The notes under the pieces: model-generated
The model's input: only the letters and a program-made list of their open reading frames with translations
What the model was told of the DNA's origin: nothing
Database searches by the model: none
Assembly: GCA_023954855.1 (NCBI GenBank)
Contig: JAGSGY010000040.1
Coordinates: 1-46,907 of the forward strand
DNA: 46,907 nt
Source of the DNA: Pseudomonadota bacterium
GTDB taxonomy: Bacteria > Myxococcota_A > UBA796 > GCA-2862545
Direction of reading: 5' to 3'
In this document: positions 1 to 7,156 of the stretch, piece by piece
Position numbering within the stretch: position 1 is the stretch's first letter
Layout: the number at the start of each line of letters is the position of its first letter
Program-made: the position numbers and the translations under genes

Positions 1-22
1 CATGGTACCCCGCGTTGGGGTG

Positions 23-28
23 TAGGGT
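23..28 (+). promoter_or_regulatory. Candidate -10 box (TAGGGT) for the first gene
   Basis: TAGGGT preceded by TG (extended -10 look) lies 15 nt before the ATG at 44, with a Shine-Dalgarno GGAGG at 35-39. The same hexamer precedes the gene at 36572. No convincing -35 is visible, and the window starts only 22 nt upstream. This is a motif call only. Confidence 0.35.
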
Positions 29-43
29 GGGACTGGAGGTTCG

Positions 44-580
44 ATGAGTCGAAACGTAGCCCAGGTCGCCAAGAAGCTATCGACCAGGATCGAGGCCATG
101 CCCAGCCGACGGGTGCTCGAACATGCCGCTCGAAACGAGCTGTTCGACGAGCTGTTGGAGCTCGCCTCCGCGATCGATGGGGTGGTCGGCCAGCGTCTCT
201 TCGCAGGCGGCGTTGCCATGGGATTTGCAGGGCGATCGCTTACCTTATTGCCAGAGGGGAGCGCCGATATTCGGATTTCGTACCCGGGCTGCGGCGACGA
301 GGCGCTCGTCCGTGATCCGACCGGACGCTGGATGTGGAAGAGTCCCGCCGGCCGAGCGTTCTTCAACGAAGCCGGTATCGAGGGCTTGCTCAGCGCGGCT
401 CTCGATCTCGACGACCCGGATCAGGCCGAAGAGGCGACCGTCACCGAGCAGTCGGCTCCCAAGGGGCCGCGTGATGGCGACCCCGCCCACATGGGTCGCA
501 GCGGCACTCGAGGTGTGCGGAAGTCCCGAGACCTCCCCCCCGGGGGCTTCGTCAAGGACCACAAGGGACCGTTCGGCTAG
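44..580 (+). CDS. Hypothetical protein, 178 aa
   Basis: I do not recognise a family. The ATG is supported by GGAGG four bases upstream (GGAGGTTCGATG, the same start context as the amine oxidase gene at 33681). Residues 1-60 look helical and charged. Residues 60-130 contain a compact segment with WMWKS around residue 97. The last 50 residues are Gly/Arg/Pro/Lys-rich and probably disordered. There is no signal peptide or membrane segment, so it is probably cytoplasmic. It ends 3 bp before the permease gene at 584, so the two are probably co-transcribed. Coding is supported by the start context and the tight spacing, not by homology. Confidence 0.6.
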   Translation: MSRNVAQVAKKLSTRIEAMPSRRVLEHAARNELFDELLELASAIDGVVGQRLFAGGVAMGFAGRSLTLLPEGSADIRISYPGCGDEALVRDPTGRWMWKSPAGRAFFNEAGIEGLLSAALDLDDPDQAEEATVTEQSAPKGPRDGDPAHMGRSGTRGVRKSRDLPPGGFVKDHKGPFG

Positions 581-583
581 GCG

Positions 584-1336
584 ATGACTGCCGTCGAGCT
601 GCTCGCCCTCGCGGGGGTTGGCCTGGTTGCGGGTGTGGTGAACACCGTGGCCGGCGGCGGCTCATTGCTCACGCTGCCGGCGATGATCTTTCTCGGCCTG
701 CCCGCGGGCGTGGCCAATGGCACCAATCGGGTAGGTGTGCTGCTGCAGTCGCTCGTCGCTGCACGCCGCTTCGACGCCGAAGAGGTGCTCGACAAGGCCT
801 TGGGCTGGCGTCTGCTCGTTCCGACCAGCATGGGGTCGGCCTTGGGGGCGCTCGTTTCGGTGCAGGTTGACGAGGAGCTGTTCAAGAAGCTCATCGGCGT
901 GGCCATGCTGCTGATGCTCGGCGTGGTGCTGCTCAAGCCGAAGCGATGGCTCCAAGGCCGGGAGGGGGGCGCGCCGCCGCACCTGCCATGGAGTGGGCCT
1001 CTGGCCTTCTTCGCCATCGGTCTGTACGGGGGCTTCCTCCAGGCGGGGGTGGGGATCTTTCTGCTGGCTGGGCTCGTGCTGATCCAGGGCCAGGACCTGC
1101 TTCGGGCCAACGCCGTCAAGTCGATGCTCGTAGCCGGTTTCACCGTACCGCCGCTGCTGATCTTCGTGTTCAGCGACTTCGTCGCTTGGGTGCCCGGCTT
1201 CGCCCTCGCGGCGGGGTCGATGATCGGTGCGGCACTCGGGGCGAGGATGAGTCTTGCCGGTGGCGCGACACTGATCCGCTACGCGCTGGTGGCGGTGGTC
1301 AGCGTCAGCGCGACCAAGCTACTTGGCCTGTGGTGA
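584..1336 (+). CDS. TauE/SafE family (TSUP) membrane permease
   Basis: A 250-residue, very hydrophobic protein with about seven or eight membrane segments. The N-terminal half carries the family hallmark: a Gly-rich helix (NTVAGGGSLLTLPAM, residues about 21-35) followed by an Asn-Arg-Val motif (GTNRVGVL). A second Gly-rich half-repeat (GGFLQAGVGIFLLAGLV) starts near residue 150. Length and two-repeat architecture match TSUP permeases, which export or import sulfite, sulfoacetate or other organic anions across the inner membrane. The substrate cannot be read from sequence. It starts 3 bp after the upstream gene. It ends 3 bp from the convergent fumarase stop, leaving no room for an intergenic terminator. 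Confidence 0.88.
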   Translation: MTAVELLALAGVGLVAGVVNTVAGGGSLLTLPAMIFLGLPAGVANGTNRVGVLLQSLVAARRFDAEEVLDKALGWRLLVPTSMGSALGALVSVQVDEELFKKLIGVAMLLMLGVVLLKPKRWLQGREGGAPPHLPWSGPLAFFAIGLYGGFLQAGVGIFLLAGLVLIQGQDLLRANAVKSMLVAGFTVPPLLIFVFSDFVAWVPGFALAAGSMIGAALGARMSLAGGATLIRYALVAVVSVSATKLLGLW

Positions 1337-1339
1337 GGC

Positions 1340-2944
1340 TCAGAGCATCTGGAAGAAGTCATTGCCCTTGTCGTCGACGAGGATGAACGCCGGGAAGTCT
1401 TCGACCTGAATCTTCCAGACCGCTTCCATGCCGAGCTCTGGGTAGTCGAGCACTTCGACTTTCCTGATGCTCTCGCTCGCGAGAACGGCCGCCGGGCCGC
1501 CGATGCTTCCGAGGTAAAAGCCGCCGTGCTTCTTGCAGGCGTTGGTCACGCACTGACCGCGGTTGCCCTTGGCGAGCATCACCAGCGAGCCGCCGTGCTC
1601 CTGAAACAGGTCGACGTAGGAATCCATGCGCTGGGCGGTGGTCGGGCCGAAGGAGCCGGAAGGCATACCCTCGGGCTTCTTGGCTGGGCCTGCGTAGTAG
1701 ATGGGGTGCTTCTTGATGTAGTCGGGGAGGCCTTCACCGCGATCGATGCGCTCCTTGAGCTTCGCGTGCACGATGTCGCGGCCGACGATGATGGTGCCGT
1801 TGAGCAGCACGCGGGTCTTCACCGGGTGCTTGGTCAGCTCGGCGAGGATGCCCTCCATGGGCTGATCGAGGTTGATGCGCACGCTGGTGTCGGCCGGCGC
1901 CTCGGACTCGAGCAAGAGGCGCTCGGGGTTCCGCTCTAGCTCCTCGAGCCAGATGCCCTGGGCGTCGATGCGGCCCTTGATGTTGCGATCGGCACTGCAG
2001 CTCACGCCCATGCCGACAGGGCAGGACGCGCCGTGGCGGGGCAGGCGAATGACGCGGACGTCGTGGGCAAAGAACTTGCCGCCGAACTGAGCGCCGATGC
2101 CCGTCTTCCAGGCCCGCTCGAGCAGCACCTTCTCGAGCTCGATGTCACGGAAGGCTTGGCCACCTTCATTGCCCTCGGTCGGAAGGTCGTCCAGTGCCTT
2201 GGCGGACGCGAGCTTCACGACCTTGAGGTTCGCCTCGGCCGAGGTTCCGCCGATCGCGAAGGCGACGTGGTACGGCGGGCATGCGGCGGTTCCGAGGGTC
2301 TTCATCTTCTCGACGAGGAACTCGACCAGCGACTCCGGGTTGAGCAGCGCCTTGGTCTTCTGGAACAGGTAGGTCTTGTTGGCCGAGCCGCCGCCCTTGG
2401 CCAGGAACAAGAACTCGTAGGTCGAGCCGGGCTTGGCGTAGAGGTCAATCTGGGCCGGCAGGTTGTTGCCCGAGTTCTTCTCTTCGTACATTGTCAGTGG
2501 GACGACCTGGGAGTAGCGCAGGTTGTCGGTCTGGTAGGTCTGCCAGATGCCCTTGGACAGCGCCTCAGCGTCGTTTCCGCCGGTGAAGACGAACTGGCCC
2601 TTGTAGCCCATGGCGATGGCCGTGCCGGTGTCTTGGCAGACGGGGAGCTGGCCATTTGCGGCGATCACCGAGTTGCGCAACAGGGTGCGGGCCACAAAGC
2701 GGTCGTTGTCGGTCGCCTCGGGGTCGGTGAGGATCTTCGCGACACTCTCCTGGTGCGCGGGACGCAGGTAGAAGGCGGCATCGTGCATCGCGGTGCGCGC
2801 GAGCAGAGAGAGGGCCTCGGGCTCGACGATCAGGAACTCGTGCTCGCCCATGGTCTCGGTGCGGACACCCTCGTTGCCGAGGAAGCGGTACTGGGTGGTG
2901 TCCTCGCCATGCGGAAAGGGCTCGGTGTACTTGAACTCGGCCAT
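1340..2944 (-). CDS. Class I fumarate hydratase (iron-sulfur, single chain)
   Basis: Interconverts fumarate and malate in the TCA cycle, in the cytoplasm. The 534-residue chain has the N-terminal alpha domain (about 45-330) fused to the C-terminal beta domain (about 350-530), the FumA/FumB arrangement. Likely [4Fe-4S] ligands are Cys103 (LPVCQDTG), Cys222 (TAACPPYH) and Cys316 (VSCSAD). Their spacing matches the three cluster cysteines of E. coli FumA with a two-residue offset. The start is supported by GAGGAG before the ATG. It is the last gene of a minus-strand series (CBS, USP, VOC-SRPBCC, GST, fumarase), 72 bp after GST. Class I fumarases are oxygen-sensitive, so grouping with stress-type genes makes sense. 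No class II fumarase is in view. Confidence 0.95.
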   Translation of the reverse strand: MAEFKYTEPFPHGEDTTQYRFLGNEGVRTETMGEHEFLIVEPEALSLLARTAMHDAAFYLRPAHQESVAKILTDPEATDNDRFVARTLLRNSVIAANGQLPVCQDTGTAIAMGYKGQFVFTGGNDAEALSKGIWQTYQTDNLRYSQVVPLTMYEEKNSGNNLPAQIDLYAKPGSTYEFLFLAKGGGSANKTYLFQKTKALLNPESLVEFLVEKMKTLGTAACPPYHVAFAIGGTSAEANLKVVKLASAKALDDLPTEGNEGGQAFRDIELEKVLLERAWKTGIGAQFGGKFFAHDVRVIRLPRHGASCPVGMGVSCSADRNIKGRIDAQGIWLEELERNPERLLLESEAPADTSVRINLDQPMEGILAELTKHPVKTRVLLNGTIIVGRDIVHAKLKERIDRGEGLPDYIKKHPIYYAGPAKKPEGMPSGSFGPTTAQRMDSYVDLFQEHGGSLVMLAKGNRGQCVTNACKKHGGFYLGSIGGPAAVLASESIRKVEVLDYPELGMEAVWKIQVEDFPAFILVDDKGNDFFQML

Positions 2945-3016
2945 GGGACGCTCCTCGGAAGCATGGTCCCTATCGTGTGCGGGGGCGTCTTCAACCCCGA
3001 TGCATCTCCACCGCGG

Positions 3017-3613
3017 CTACTTTGCGTACCAGCTCTGCACGCCCGGGTGGGCGGCGACTGCGGCGTGGTGCGCGGAGAGCCGCTCGAAGGGGGCGAACAC
3101 GTCGGCGGGGATGTGATCGAGCACCCCTGCGGTGAACCAATTCATGACGACGAACAGCTTGAGGTCGGCCACCGAGATCGCGTCGCCCCCGATGAATGGG
3201 CCCGTGATCTGCGGCTCGATGCGGGAGGCCCACTCGGGGATCTTTCCGCCAGCCAGCTTCGTCCGCGCTGCCTGCTTGGCCTCCTCGGCCATTCCAAAGG
3301 TGGCGTTCACGAGAGCGCGCAAGTCTTCGACTGAGCCGAGCATGGCTTCGTGGCGTGCAGACTCCCAGAGGTCCGAGGGCAGCAGTCCATGGCTTCGTCC
3401 GATGTACGCGAGGATCGCGTTGGACTGCCCGATGACGCCTCTGCCCTCAAGCTCCAGGGTGGGAAGCGAGCCAAAGGGGGTCGTCGGCTTGCGCTCCGGC
3501 CACTCGGGTCCCTTGATCCGGTCGTCGGTGAAGGGCACGCCCGCCAAGTGAAGGGCGATGCGGCAGTCTTCGCCGCGCCCACCGGGAAAGTCGAAGTAGG
3601 ACAGGGTCGGCAT
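3017..3613 (-). CDS. Glutathione S-transferase family protein (sigma-like)
   Basis: 198 residues with an N-terminal thioredoxin-like domain (1-77) and a C-terminal helical domain (about 85-198). Tyr5 (TLSYFDFPGGRGE) sits where sigma/alpha-type GSTs have the catalytic Tyr, followed by the typical Arg/Glu of helix 1. The cis-Pro and Ser of the glutathione site are seen in FGSLPTLELEG and IGQSNAILAYIG. The C-terminal N-cap motif is present as ISVADLKLF. The expected activity is glutathione conjugation or peroxide reduction in the cytoplasm. The start has GGAGG upstream. It sits between the VOC-SRPBCC gene (96 bp upstream) and fumarase in the putative sigma-54 operon. Substrate unknown. Confidence 0.9.
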   Translation of the reverse strand: MPTLSYFDFPGGRGEDCRIALHLAGVPFTDDRIKGPEWPERKPTTPFGSLPTLELEGRGVIGQSNAILAYIGRSHGLLPSDLWESARHEAMLGSVEDLRALVNATFGMAEEAKQAARTKLAGGKIPEWASRIEPQITGPFIGGDAISVADLKLFVVMNWFTAGVLDHIPADVFAPFERLSAHHAAVAAHPGVQSWYAK

Positions 3614-3709
3614 CGGAACCTCCGTGGCGTGTCGCGCCTAGGATGTGACACTACGATCCAGAAGCGGGAACCGACCTATCTGCGGAACCGAAGGCGCCGT
3701 TCAGGCGAC

Positions 3710-4558
3710 CTAGCCGAGCGGCTCTACTTCGGAGCAGTGGCGCGTCAGTGCGTGGAGCACACCCGACCACGCGCGCTCGAAGTAGGCGTAGGTGGCAGGC
3801 CAGTCGCCGGTGGCGAGGGCGCCCTCCGGCCAGCCGGTGTGCGTGAGGGTCACCGCCGTCGACGAGCCGTGGTCCGCGAGCTCGAGAACGACCCAGGTGC
3901 GCTGACCGCGCGTGCTGAGGTGTGGGGGCGCGTTCCACGTGAACGACAGCATGCGGTTCGGGATGAACGAGAGCACGCGGCAGCCCTCGCTTCCCTGGCG
4001 TCCGGGAGGCTGTGAGTGGTCGAAGAGCAGCTCGAAGGGGCCGCCCATCCGAAGCTCGATGTTCGCGAGGGTGAGCCAGGACTGCATGCCTTCCGACACG
4101 GTCCACAGCTTCCAGACGCTCGCGACGGGCCAAGCGACCTGTGCGGTGCGCACGATCGGGGAGGCGAGGGGCTCGACGGCCGCCGCGCTCTGGGCGCCGA
4201 CTTCAGCGCGGAATGCGGGATTGTGGATGAGGCCGAGGCGGTTGCCGCTCGGGTCGACCACGCTGGCGAGCCGAATGCCGCCACCCACATCTTCTGGGCT
4301 CGAGAGCACCGTGGCGCCAAGCTCGACCGCACGGTGCAGGGTGGTCTCGAGGTCGGCCACACCCCAATAGGCGCGGGCACCGTTGGTGGAGCACGCGTCC
4401 TCGTCGGGAAGCAGGCCAAGCTCGTAGCCGTCGACGCTGAAGCCGACGTAGAAGGGCTCATCAAAGTAGGGCGCACAGCCAAGAAGCGCTTCGTAGAACG
4501 CCTTCGACTCGTCGAGATCACGCACGGGAAAGACGACGGTACGCAGCCCTTGCATCAT
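3710..4558 (-). CDS. Two-domain VOC (glyoxalase-like) - SRPBCC (AHSA1-like) fusion protein
   Basis: 282 residues. Positions 5-115 form a vicinal-oxygen-chelate module (VFPVRDLDESKAFYEALLG through VVDPSGNRLGLIHNP), as in glyoxalase/bleomycin-resistance proteins. Positions about 135-280 form an SRPBCC/AHSA1-type module (VAWPVASVWKLWT; MGGPFELLF; LSFTWNAPPH; VTLTHTGWPEG). Each domain is common alone. As a fusion they would join a metal-site fold to a hydrophobic-ligand-binding fold, which suggests handling of a hydrophobic or toxic small molecule. That role is inference. The double ATG start follows GGAGG at good spacing. It is 28 bp downstream of the USP gene on the same strand, so probably co-transcribed with it. 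Confidence 0.85.
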   Translation of the reverse strand: MMQGLRTVVFPVRDLDESKAFYEALLGCAPYFDEPFYVGFSVDGYELGLLPDEDACSTNGARAYWGVADLETTLHRAVELGATVLSSPEDVGGGIRLASVVDPSGNRLGLIHNPAFRAEVGAQSAAAVEPLASPIVRTAQVAWPVASVWKLWTVSEGMQSWLTLANIELRMGGPFELLFDHSQPPGRQGSEGCRVLSFIPNRMLSFTWNAPPHLSTRGQRTWVVLELADHGSSTAVTLTHTGWPEGALATGDWPATYAYFERAWSGVLHALTRHCSEVEPLG

Positions 4559-4586
4559 GAAGCCTCCGGGCTGCCACTGTAAGGGG

Positions 4587-5012
4587 CTAGCCCGGGTGCA
4601 GCACCAGCACGGGCGTCTTTGCGAGCCGTACGATGCGCTCGGCGACAGAGCCGAGAGCCGCGAGCCCGGTGCGGCCCGTAGACGGCACGATGATCAGGTC
4701 CGGCTGGACCTCGCTCTCGACCTTGACCACGCCATGAGCGGCGTTTCCACGCGTCACGACCACATGGGTCCGCGAGGTGTTGAGTCCCAGCCCGCCGAGC
4801 AAGTCGGTGAGCGCATCGGTGGCGTGGGCGAAGCGCGAGGCGTCGTCCACCGAGCCCCAGATGACTCCGGGCTCGTTGGCGATGATGGGCCCAAGAACAT
4901 GGACCACCTCCACACGTCCGTCGTTTCCGGCGATATCGCTCGCCATCCGGAGAGCAGCGACACTGCGGTCTGAGAAGTCGACCGGAACGAGGATGGTCTT
5001 GAAGTGGTCCAT
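4587..5012 (-). CDS. Universal stress protein (UspA family)
   Basis: 141 residues, a single Usp domain. The N-terminus ILVPVDFSDRSVAAL carries the beta1 strand and the Asp that binds ATP in nucleotide-binding Usps. The C-terminal phosphate loop reads STGRTGLAALGSVAE then LAKTPVLVLHPG, close to the ATP-binding consensus but with a slightly shortened loop between the second Gly and the Gly-Ser. It is a cytoplasmic stress or energy-status protein, usually dimeric. GGAGG precedes the start. It follows the CBS gene by 15 bp, an arrangement that resembles the USP/CBS gene pairs of dormancy or redox regulons in other bacteria. Confidence 0.92.
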   Translation of the reverse strand: MDHFKTILVPVDFSDRSVAALRMASDIAGNDGRVEVVHVLGPIIANEPGVIWGSVDDASRFAHATDALTDLLGGLGLNTSRTHVVVTRGNAAHGVVKVESEVQPDLIIVPSTGRTGLAALGSVAERIVRLAKTPVLVLHPG

Positions 5013-5027
5013 GAGGGCCTCCGTGGT

Positions 5028-5441
5028 TTAGCCGCGGTCGAGGACGTCGCGAAGGATGTCGGTGGTGGTGACGAGCCCGACCAGGTCACCGTCATCGACG
5101 ACGGGGAGGGAGTGGTAGGCCCCCTCTGAGAGCAACTCGGTGGCGTGGCGGATGGTGCTGTGTGGGTTCAGCGAGGTTACCGTCTGGGTCATCAGGGACT
5201 CGATGGTGACGGTGTGGTCCAGCACGGCGTCCGTCTGGCGATCGTCGGCGCCAAACTGGTAGCTCACGCGAAGAAGGTCGGTGGCTGAGAGCATACCGAC
5301 AAGCTTCTTGCCGGACACCACGGGCACGTGATGAAAGCCATTGTCCTGCATCAGGGTGCGCACATCCGAGAGCTTCTGCTTCGTGTGCACGGTGAGGGGG
5401 TTGGCGGTCATGATCTTGCTGACGGGCACGTTTCGCTTCAT
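5028..5441 (-). CDS. Tandem CBS-domain protein
   Basis: 137 residues made of two CBS motifs (about 8-60 and 75-132): VSKIMTANPLTVHTKQKL with HHVPVV, and IESLMTQTVTSLNPHS with HSLPVVDDGDLVGLVTTTDIL. CBS pairs bind adenine nucleotides such as AMP, ATP or SAM. With no attached enzyme domain, this is probably a stand-alone energy-status sensor in the cytoplasm. The frame is open further upstream to 5513. I chose the ATG at 5441 because GGAGG lies five bases before it and because the extra N-terminus would overlap a consensus -24/-12 promoter. It is the first gene of the minus-strand operon ending in fumarase. Confidence 0.88.
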   Translation of the reverse strand: MKRNVPVSKIMTANPLTVHTKQKLSDVRTLMQDNGFHHVPVVSGKKLVGMLSATDLLRVSYQFGADDRQTDAVLDHTVTIESLMTQTVTSLNPHSTIRHATELLSEGAYHSLPVVDDGDLVGLVTTTDILRDVLDRG

Positions 5442-5470
5442 GCGTTCCTCCGCGGGGTGGATCTGGATGA

Positions 5471-5486
5471 AGCAACAGCCGTGCCA
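5471..5486 (-). promoter_or_regulatory. Sigma-54 (RpoN) -24/-12 promoter for the CBS-USP-GST-fumarase operon
   Basis: Read on the minus strand the site is TGGCACGGCTGTTGCT, preceded by C. This matches the published sigma-54 consensus YTGGCACGrNNNTTGCW at every defined position. The -24 GG (5485-5484) and -12 GC (5473-5472) are ten bases apart, as required. A start site about 12 nt downstream would fall near 5460, giving a leader of about 19 nt that contains GGAGG before the ATG at 5441. Sigma-54 promoters need an AAA+ enhancer-binding activator; none is encoded in this window. Confidence 0.85.
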
Positions 5487-5548
5487 GAAGCATGAGGGGC
5501 CTGTGGGCGGCATTTCCGCTCAGTGGGGGCCTCCATTCACTGCGCGAT

Positions 5549-5566
5549 CTGTGCAAAAAGCCACAG
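5549..5566. promoter_or_regulatory. Inverted repeat, candidate upstream activator site
   Basis: CTGTG-N8-CACAG, a perfect 5 bp inverted repeat centred about 97 bp upstream of the predicted sigma-54 start. That is the usual distance for an enhancer-binding-protein site. A second, weaker repeat (CAGTG-N12-CACTG, 5521-5542) lies between it and the promoter. Function is inferred from position only. Confidence 0.4.
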
Positions 5567-5813
5567 GCTGGGGGGTCCCTTGGCCCAGAAGCGCGACCCG
5601 GTCACAGCCCGGCCCTCGGCCAAAGTGCGCTCGGCGACCCGACATGTCGTTCAGGTCTGCGCGTGCCGCTTGTCTCGGATGCGCACCTCAGCCTTGTGAT
5701 GACGTTGAACTGTCGTTCGAGGCGACTGCTCGGAAGTGCCGGCGTGATGCGGGGTTCTGTGGGTGGCATCACCTGTGTCGCGATCCGATCTCCCGCGTTC
5801 GCGCCCAGGGCGT

Positions 5814-5819
5814 TACCAT
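5814..5819 (+). promoter_or_regulatory. Candidate -10 box (TACCAT) for the Sel1 gene
   Basis: A TAnnnT hexamer 26 nt before the ATG at 5846, with GGAGG at 5830-5834 between them. No clear -35 is visible. Support is the recurrent TAnnnT pattern before other genes in the window. Confidence 0.3.
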
Positions 5820-5845
5820 CGCCACCTTCGGAGGACCGCGCGCCC

Positions 5846-7156
5846 ATGCGCTACATCTTTCTGTCCCTTGCTGCCCTCTTCGTCTCGCTCCCGGCCTTCG
5901 CTCAGGAGAGCCCGGCTGAGATCGGCCTCCGCGCACTGGTCGTCGACTTCCAACAGGATGGAGCCGAGATCCCAGCCGACCGCGTGAAGGCCCTCTACAA
6001 AGAGGCCTGCGACGCGGGTTGGCAACCGGGCTGTGACGCGTCCCAGTGGACCGACGGTGAAGCCGCTCGCGCCGAAGACGCCCAGGCCTACTTTCAGCCG
6101 CTCTGCGACCGCAAGGACGACGTGGCTTGCATCGCCGTCGGCTGGACCCTCTCGCAGAGTCCTCTGGGCACGCCCAGCGAAGAGGGGCAGTTCCCCGACC
6201 GCGCTGCGACATACTTCCGCAAGGCCTGCGACGCGAACAACATGCGCGCCTGCTACGAGCTGGGGCGACTCGCCTGGGATGGCATCGGCACGCTGCGCGA
6301 CCGCCAGCGCGCTGCCGAGCTGTTCACCCAGGCCTGCGAAGGCAACGTGGTGGCCTCCTGTCGCCGCAGCGGAGACTTGCTGCAAGCCGGCGAGTTCGTG
6401 AAGGGCGACCTCGCCGCCGCGATGGTGGCCTACCAGAAGGGCTGCGACTTTGGCGACCTCGTGTCCTGCAACGCTCTCGGCGCGATGTACCGGGCCGGCA
6501 AGGGCGTCGAGAAGGACCCCGCGCGGGCCGTCGAGCTCTTCGATCGCGCGTGTAAGCGCGGCGAGGCGATGGGTTGCCGCAACATGGCGCTTCACCACGT
6601 GGCCAAGGGCGACCTCAAGAACACCGTGCACTACTACGGCCGCGGCTGCCGCGCGGGTGACGGGACGGCCTGCTCCGATGCCGCCAAGCTCTACGAGAGC
6701 GGTGCGACCGGCGAGGCCAACGCCGGAGGCCGAGCCCTCGAGATGTACCAGCTTGGCTGTGCTGCCGAGGACTCTGCGGCGTGCTTCGCAGCCGCCCAGC
6801 TCGCCGAAGGGCGCATGGGCCTCAAGAAGGACTCGATCGAGCTCGTCCGCCTCTACCGGGTGGGCTGTGACGGCGGTGGCGGACCTGCTTGCGGCCAGAT
6901 TGCTCACCTGACCCTCTACGGCAAAGAAGGCGTGTCTCGTGACCGTGACGAGGGCGTTCGTCTTGCCCGTCGGGGCTGCCGCGCGGGTGACGGCTGGGCC
7001 TGCTACCTCACGGGAATGGCCTACCAGCGCGGCTGGGTCGGTCAGCGTGACTGGAGCCAGGCTGCAGGCGCCTACCAGCAGGCCTGTCTCGAGGGTGTCG
7101 ATCAGGCTTGTGGGCCCGAGGCCAAGGCACGCCGAAAGGCCGGACTCGGCCTCTAA
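5846..7156 (+). CDS. Secreted Sel1-repeat (Hcp-like) cysteine-rich protein
   Basis: 436 residues. A clear signal peptide (MRYIFLSLAALFVSLPAFAQ, cleaved after about residue 20) decides the start at 5846 rather than the longer frame from 5492. The mature chain is a run of Sel1-like helical repeats containing exactly eleven CX7C pairs (for example ACDANNMRAC, GCDFGDLVSC, GCRAGDGWAC) and no other cysteine. This is the pattern of Helicobacter cysteine-rich proteins, where each pair forms a disulfide that staples one helix-turn-helix repeat. The protein is expected in the periplasm or outside the cell, as a scaffold for protein-protein contacts; some Hcp proteins bind cell-wall fragments. Its stop overlaps the convergent lipase stop (CTAA at 7153-7156). 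Confidence 0.92.
   Translation: MRYIFLSLAALFVSLPAFAQESPAEIGLRALVVDFQQDGAEIPADRVKALYKEACDAGWQPGCDASQWTDGEAARAEDAQAYFQPLCDRKDDVACIAVGWTLSQSPLGTPSEEGQFPDRAATYFRKACDANNMRACYELGRLAWDGIGTLRDRQRAAELFTQACEGNVVASCRRSGDLLQAGEFVKGDLAAAMVAYQKGCDFGDLVSCNALGAMYRAGKGVEKDPARAVELFDRACKRGEAMGCRNMALHHVAKGDLKNTVHYYGRGCRAGDGTACSDAAKLYESGATGEANAGGRALEMYQLGCAAEDSAACFAAAQLAEGRMGLKKDSIELVRLYRVGCDGGGGPACGQIAHLTLYGKEGVSRDRDEGVRLARRGCRAGDGWACYLTGMAYQRGWVGQRDWSQAAGAYQQACLEGVDQACGPEAKARRKAGLGL

Larger units (their letters stand above)
5442..5845. other. 404 bp gene-free divergent regulatory region
   Basis: This stretch separates the minus-strand CBS operon from the plus-strand Sel1 gene. An ORF runs through it in frame with the Sel1 gene (from 5492), but its residues are low-complexity Gly/Pro/Arg/Ser and precede a perfect signal peptide at 5846, so I do not regard it as coding. 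It holds a sigma-54 type promoter on the minus strand (5471-5486), inverted repeats at 5521-5542 and 5549-5566, and a -10-like box for the Sel1 gene. Confidence 0.6.

Noticed and set aside
2033-3334. 433-codon plus-strand frame opposite fumarase and GST
   Set aside because: It crosses two well-supported minus-strand genes and has no domain-like sequence.
5492-5845. N-terminal extension of the Sel1 gene
   Set aside because: The ATG at 5846 begins a perfect signal peptide with GGAGG upstream, and the extension is low-complexity.
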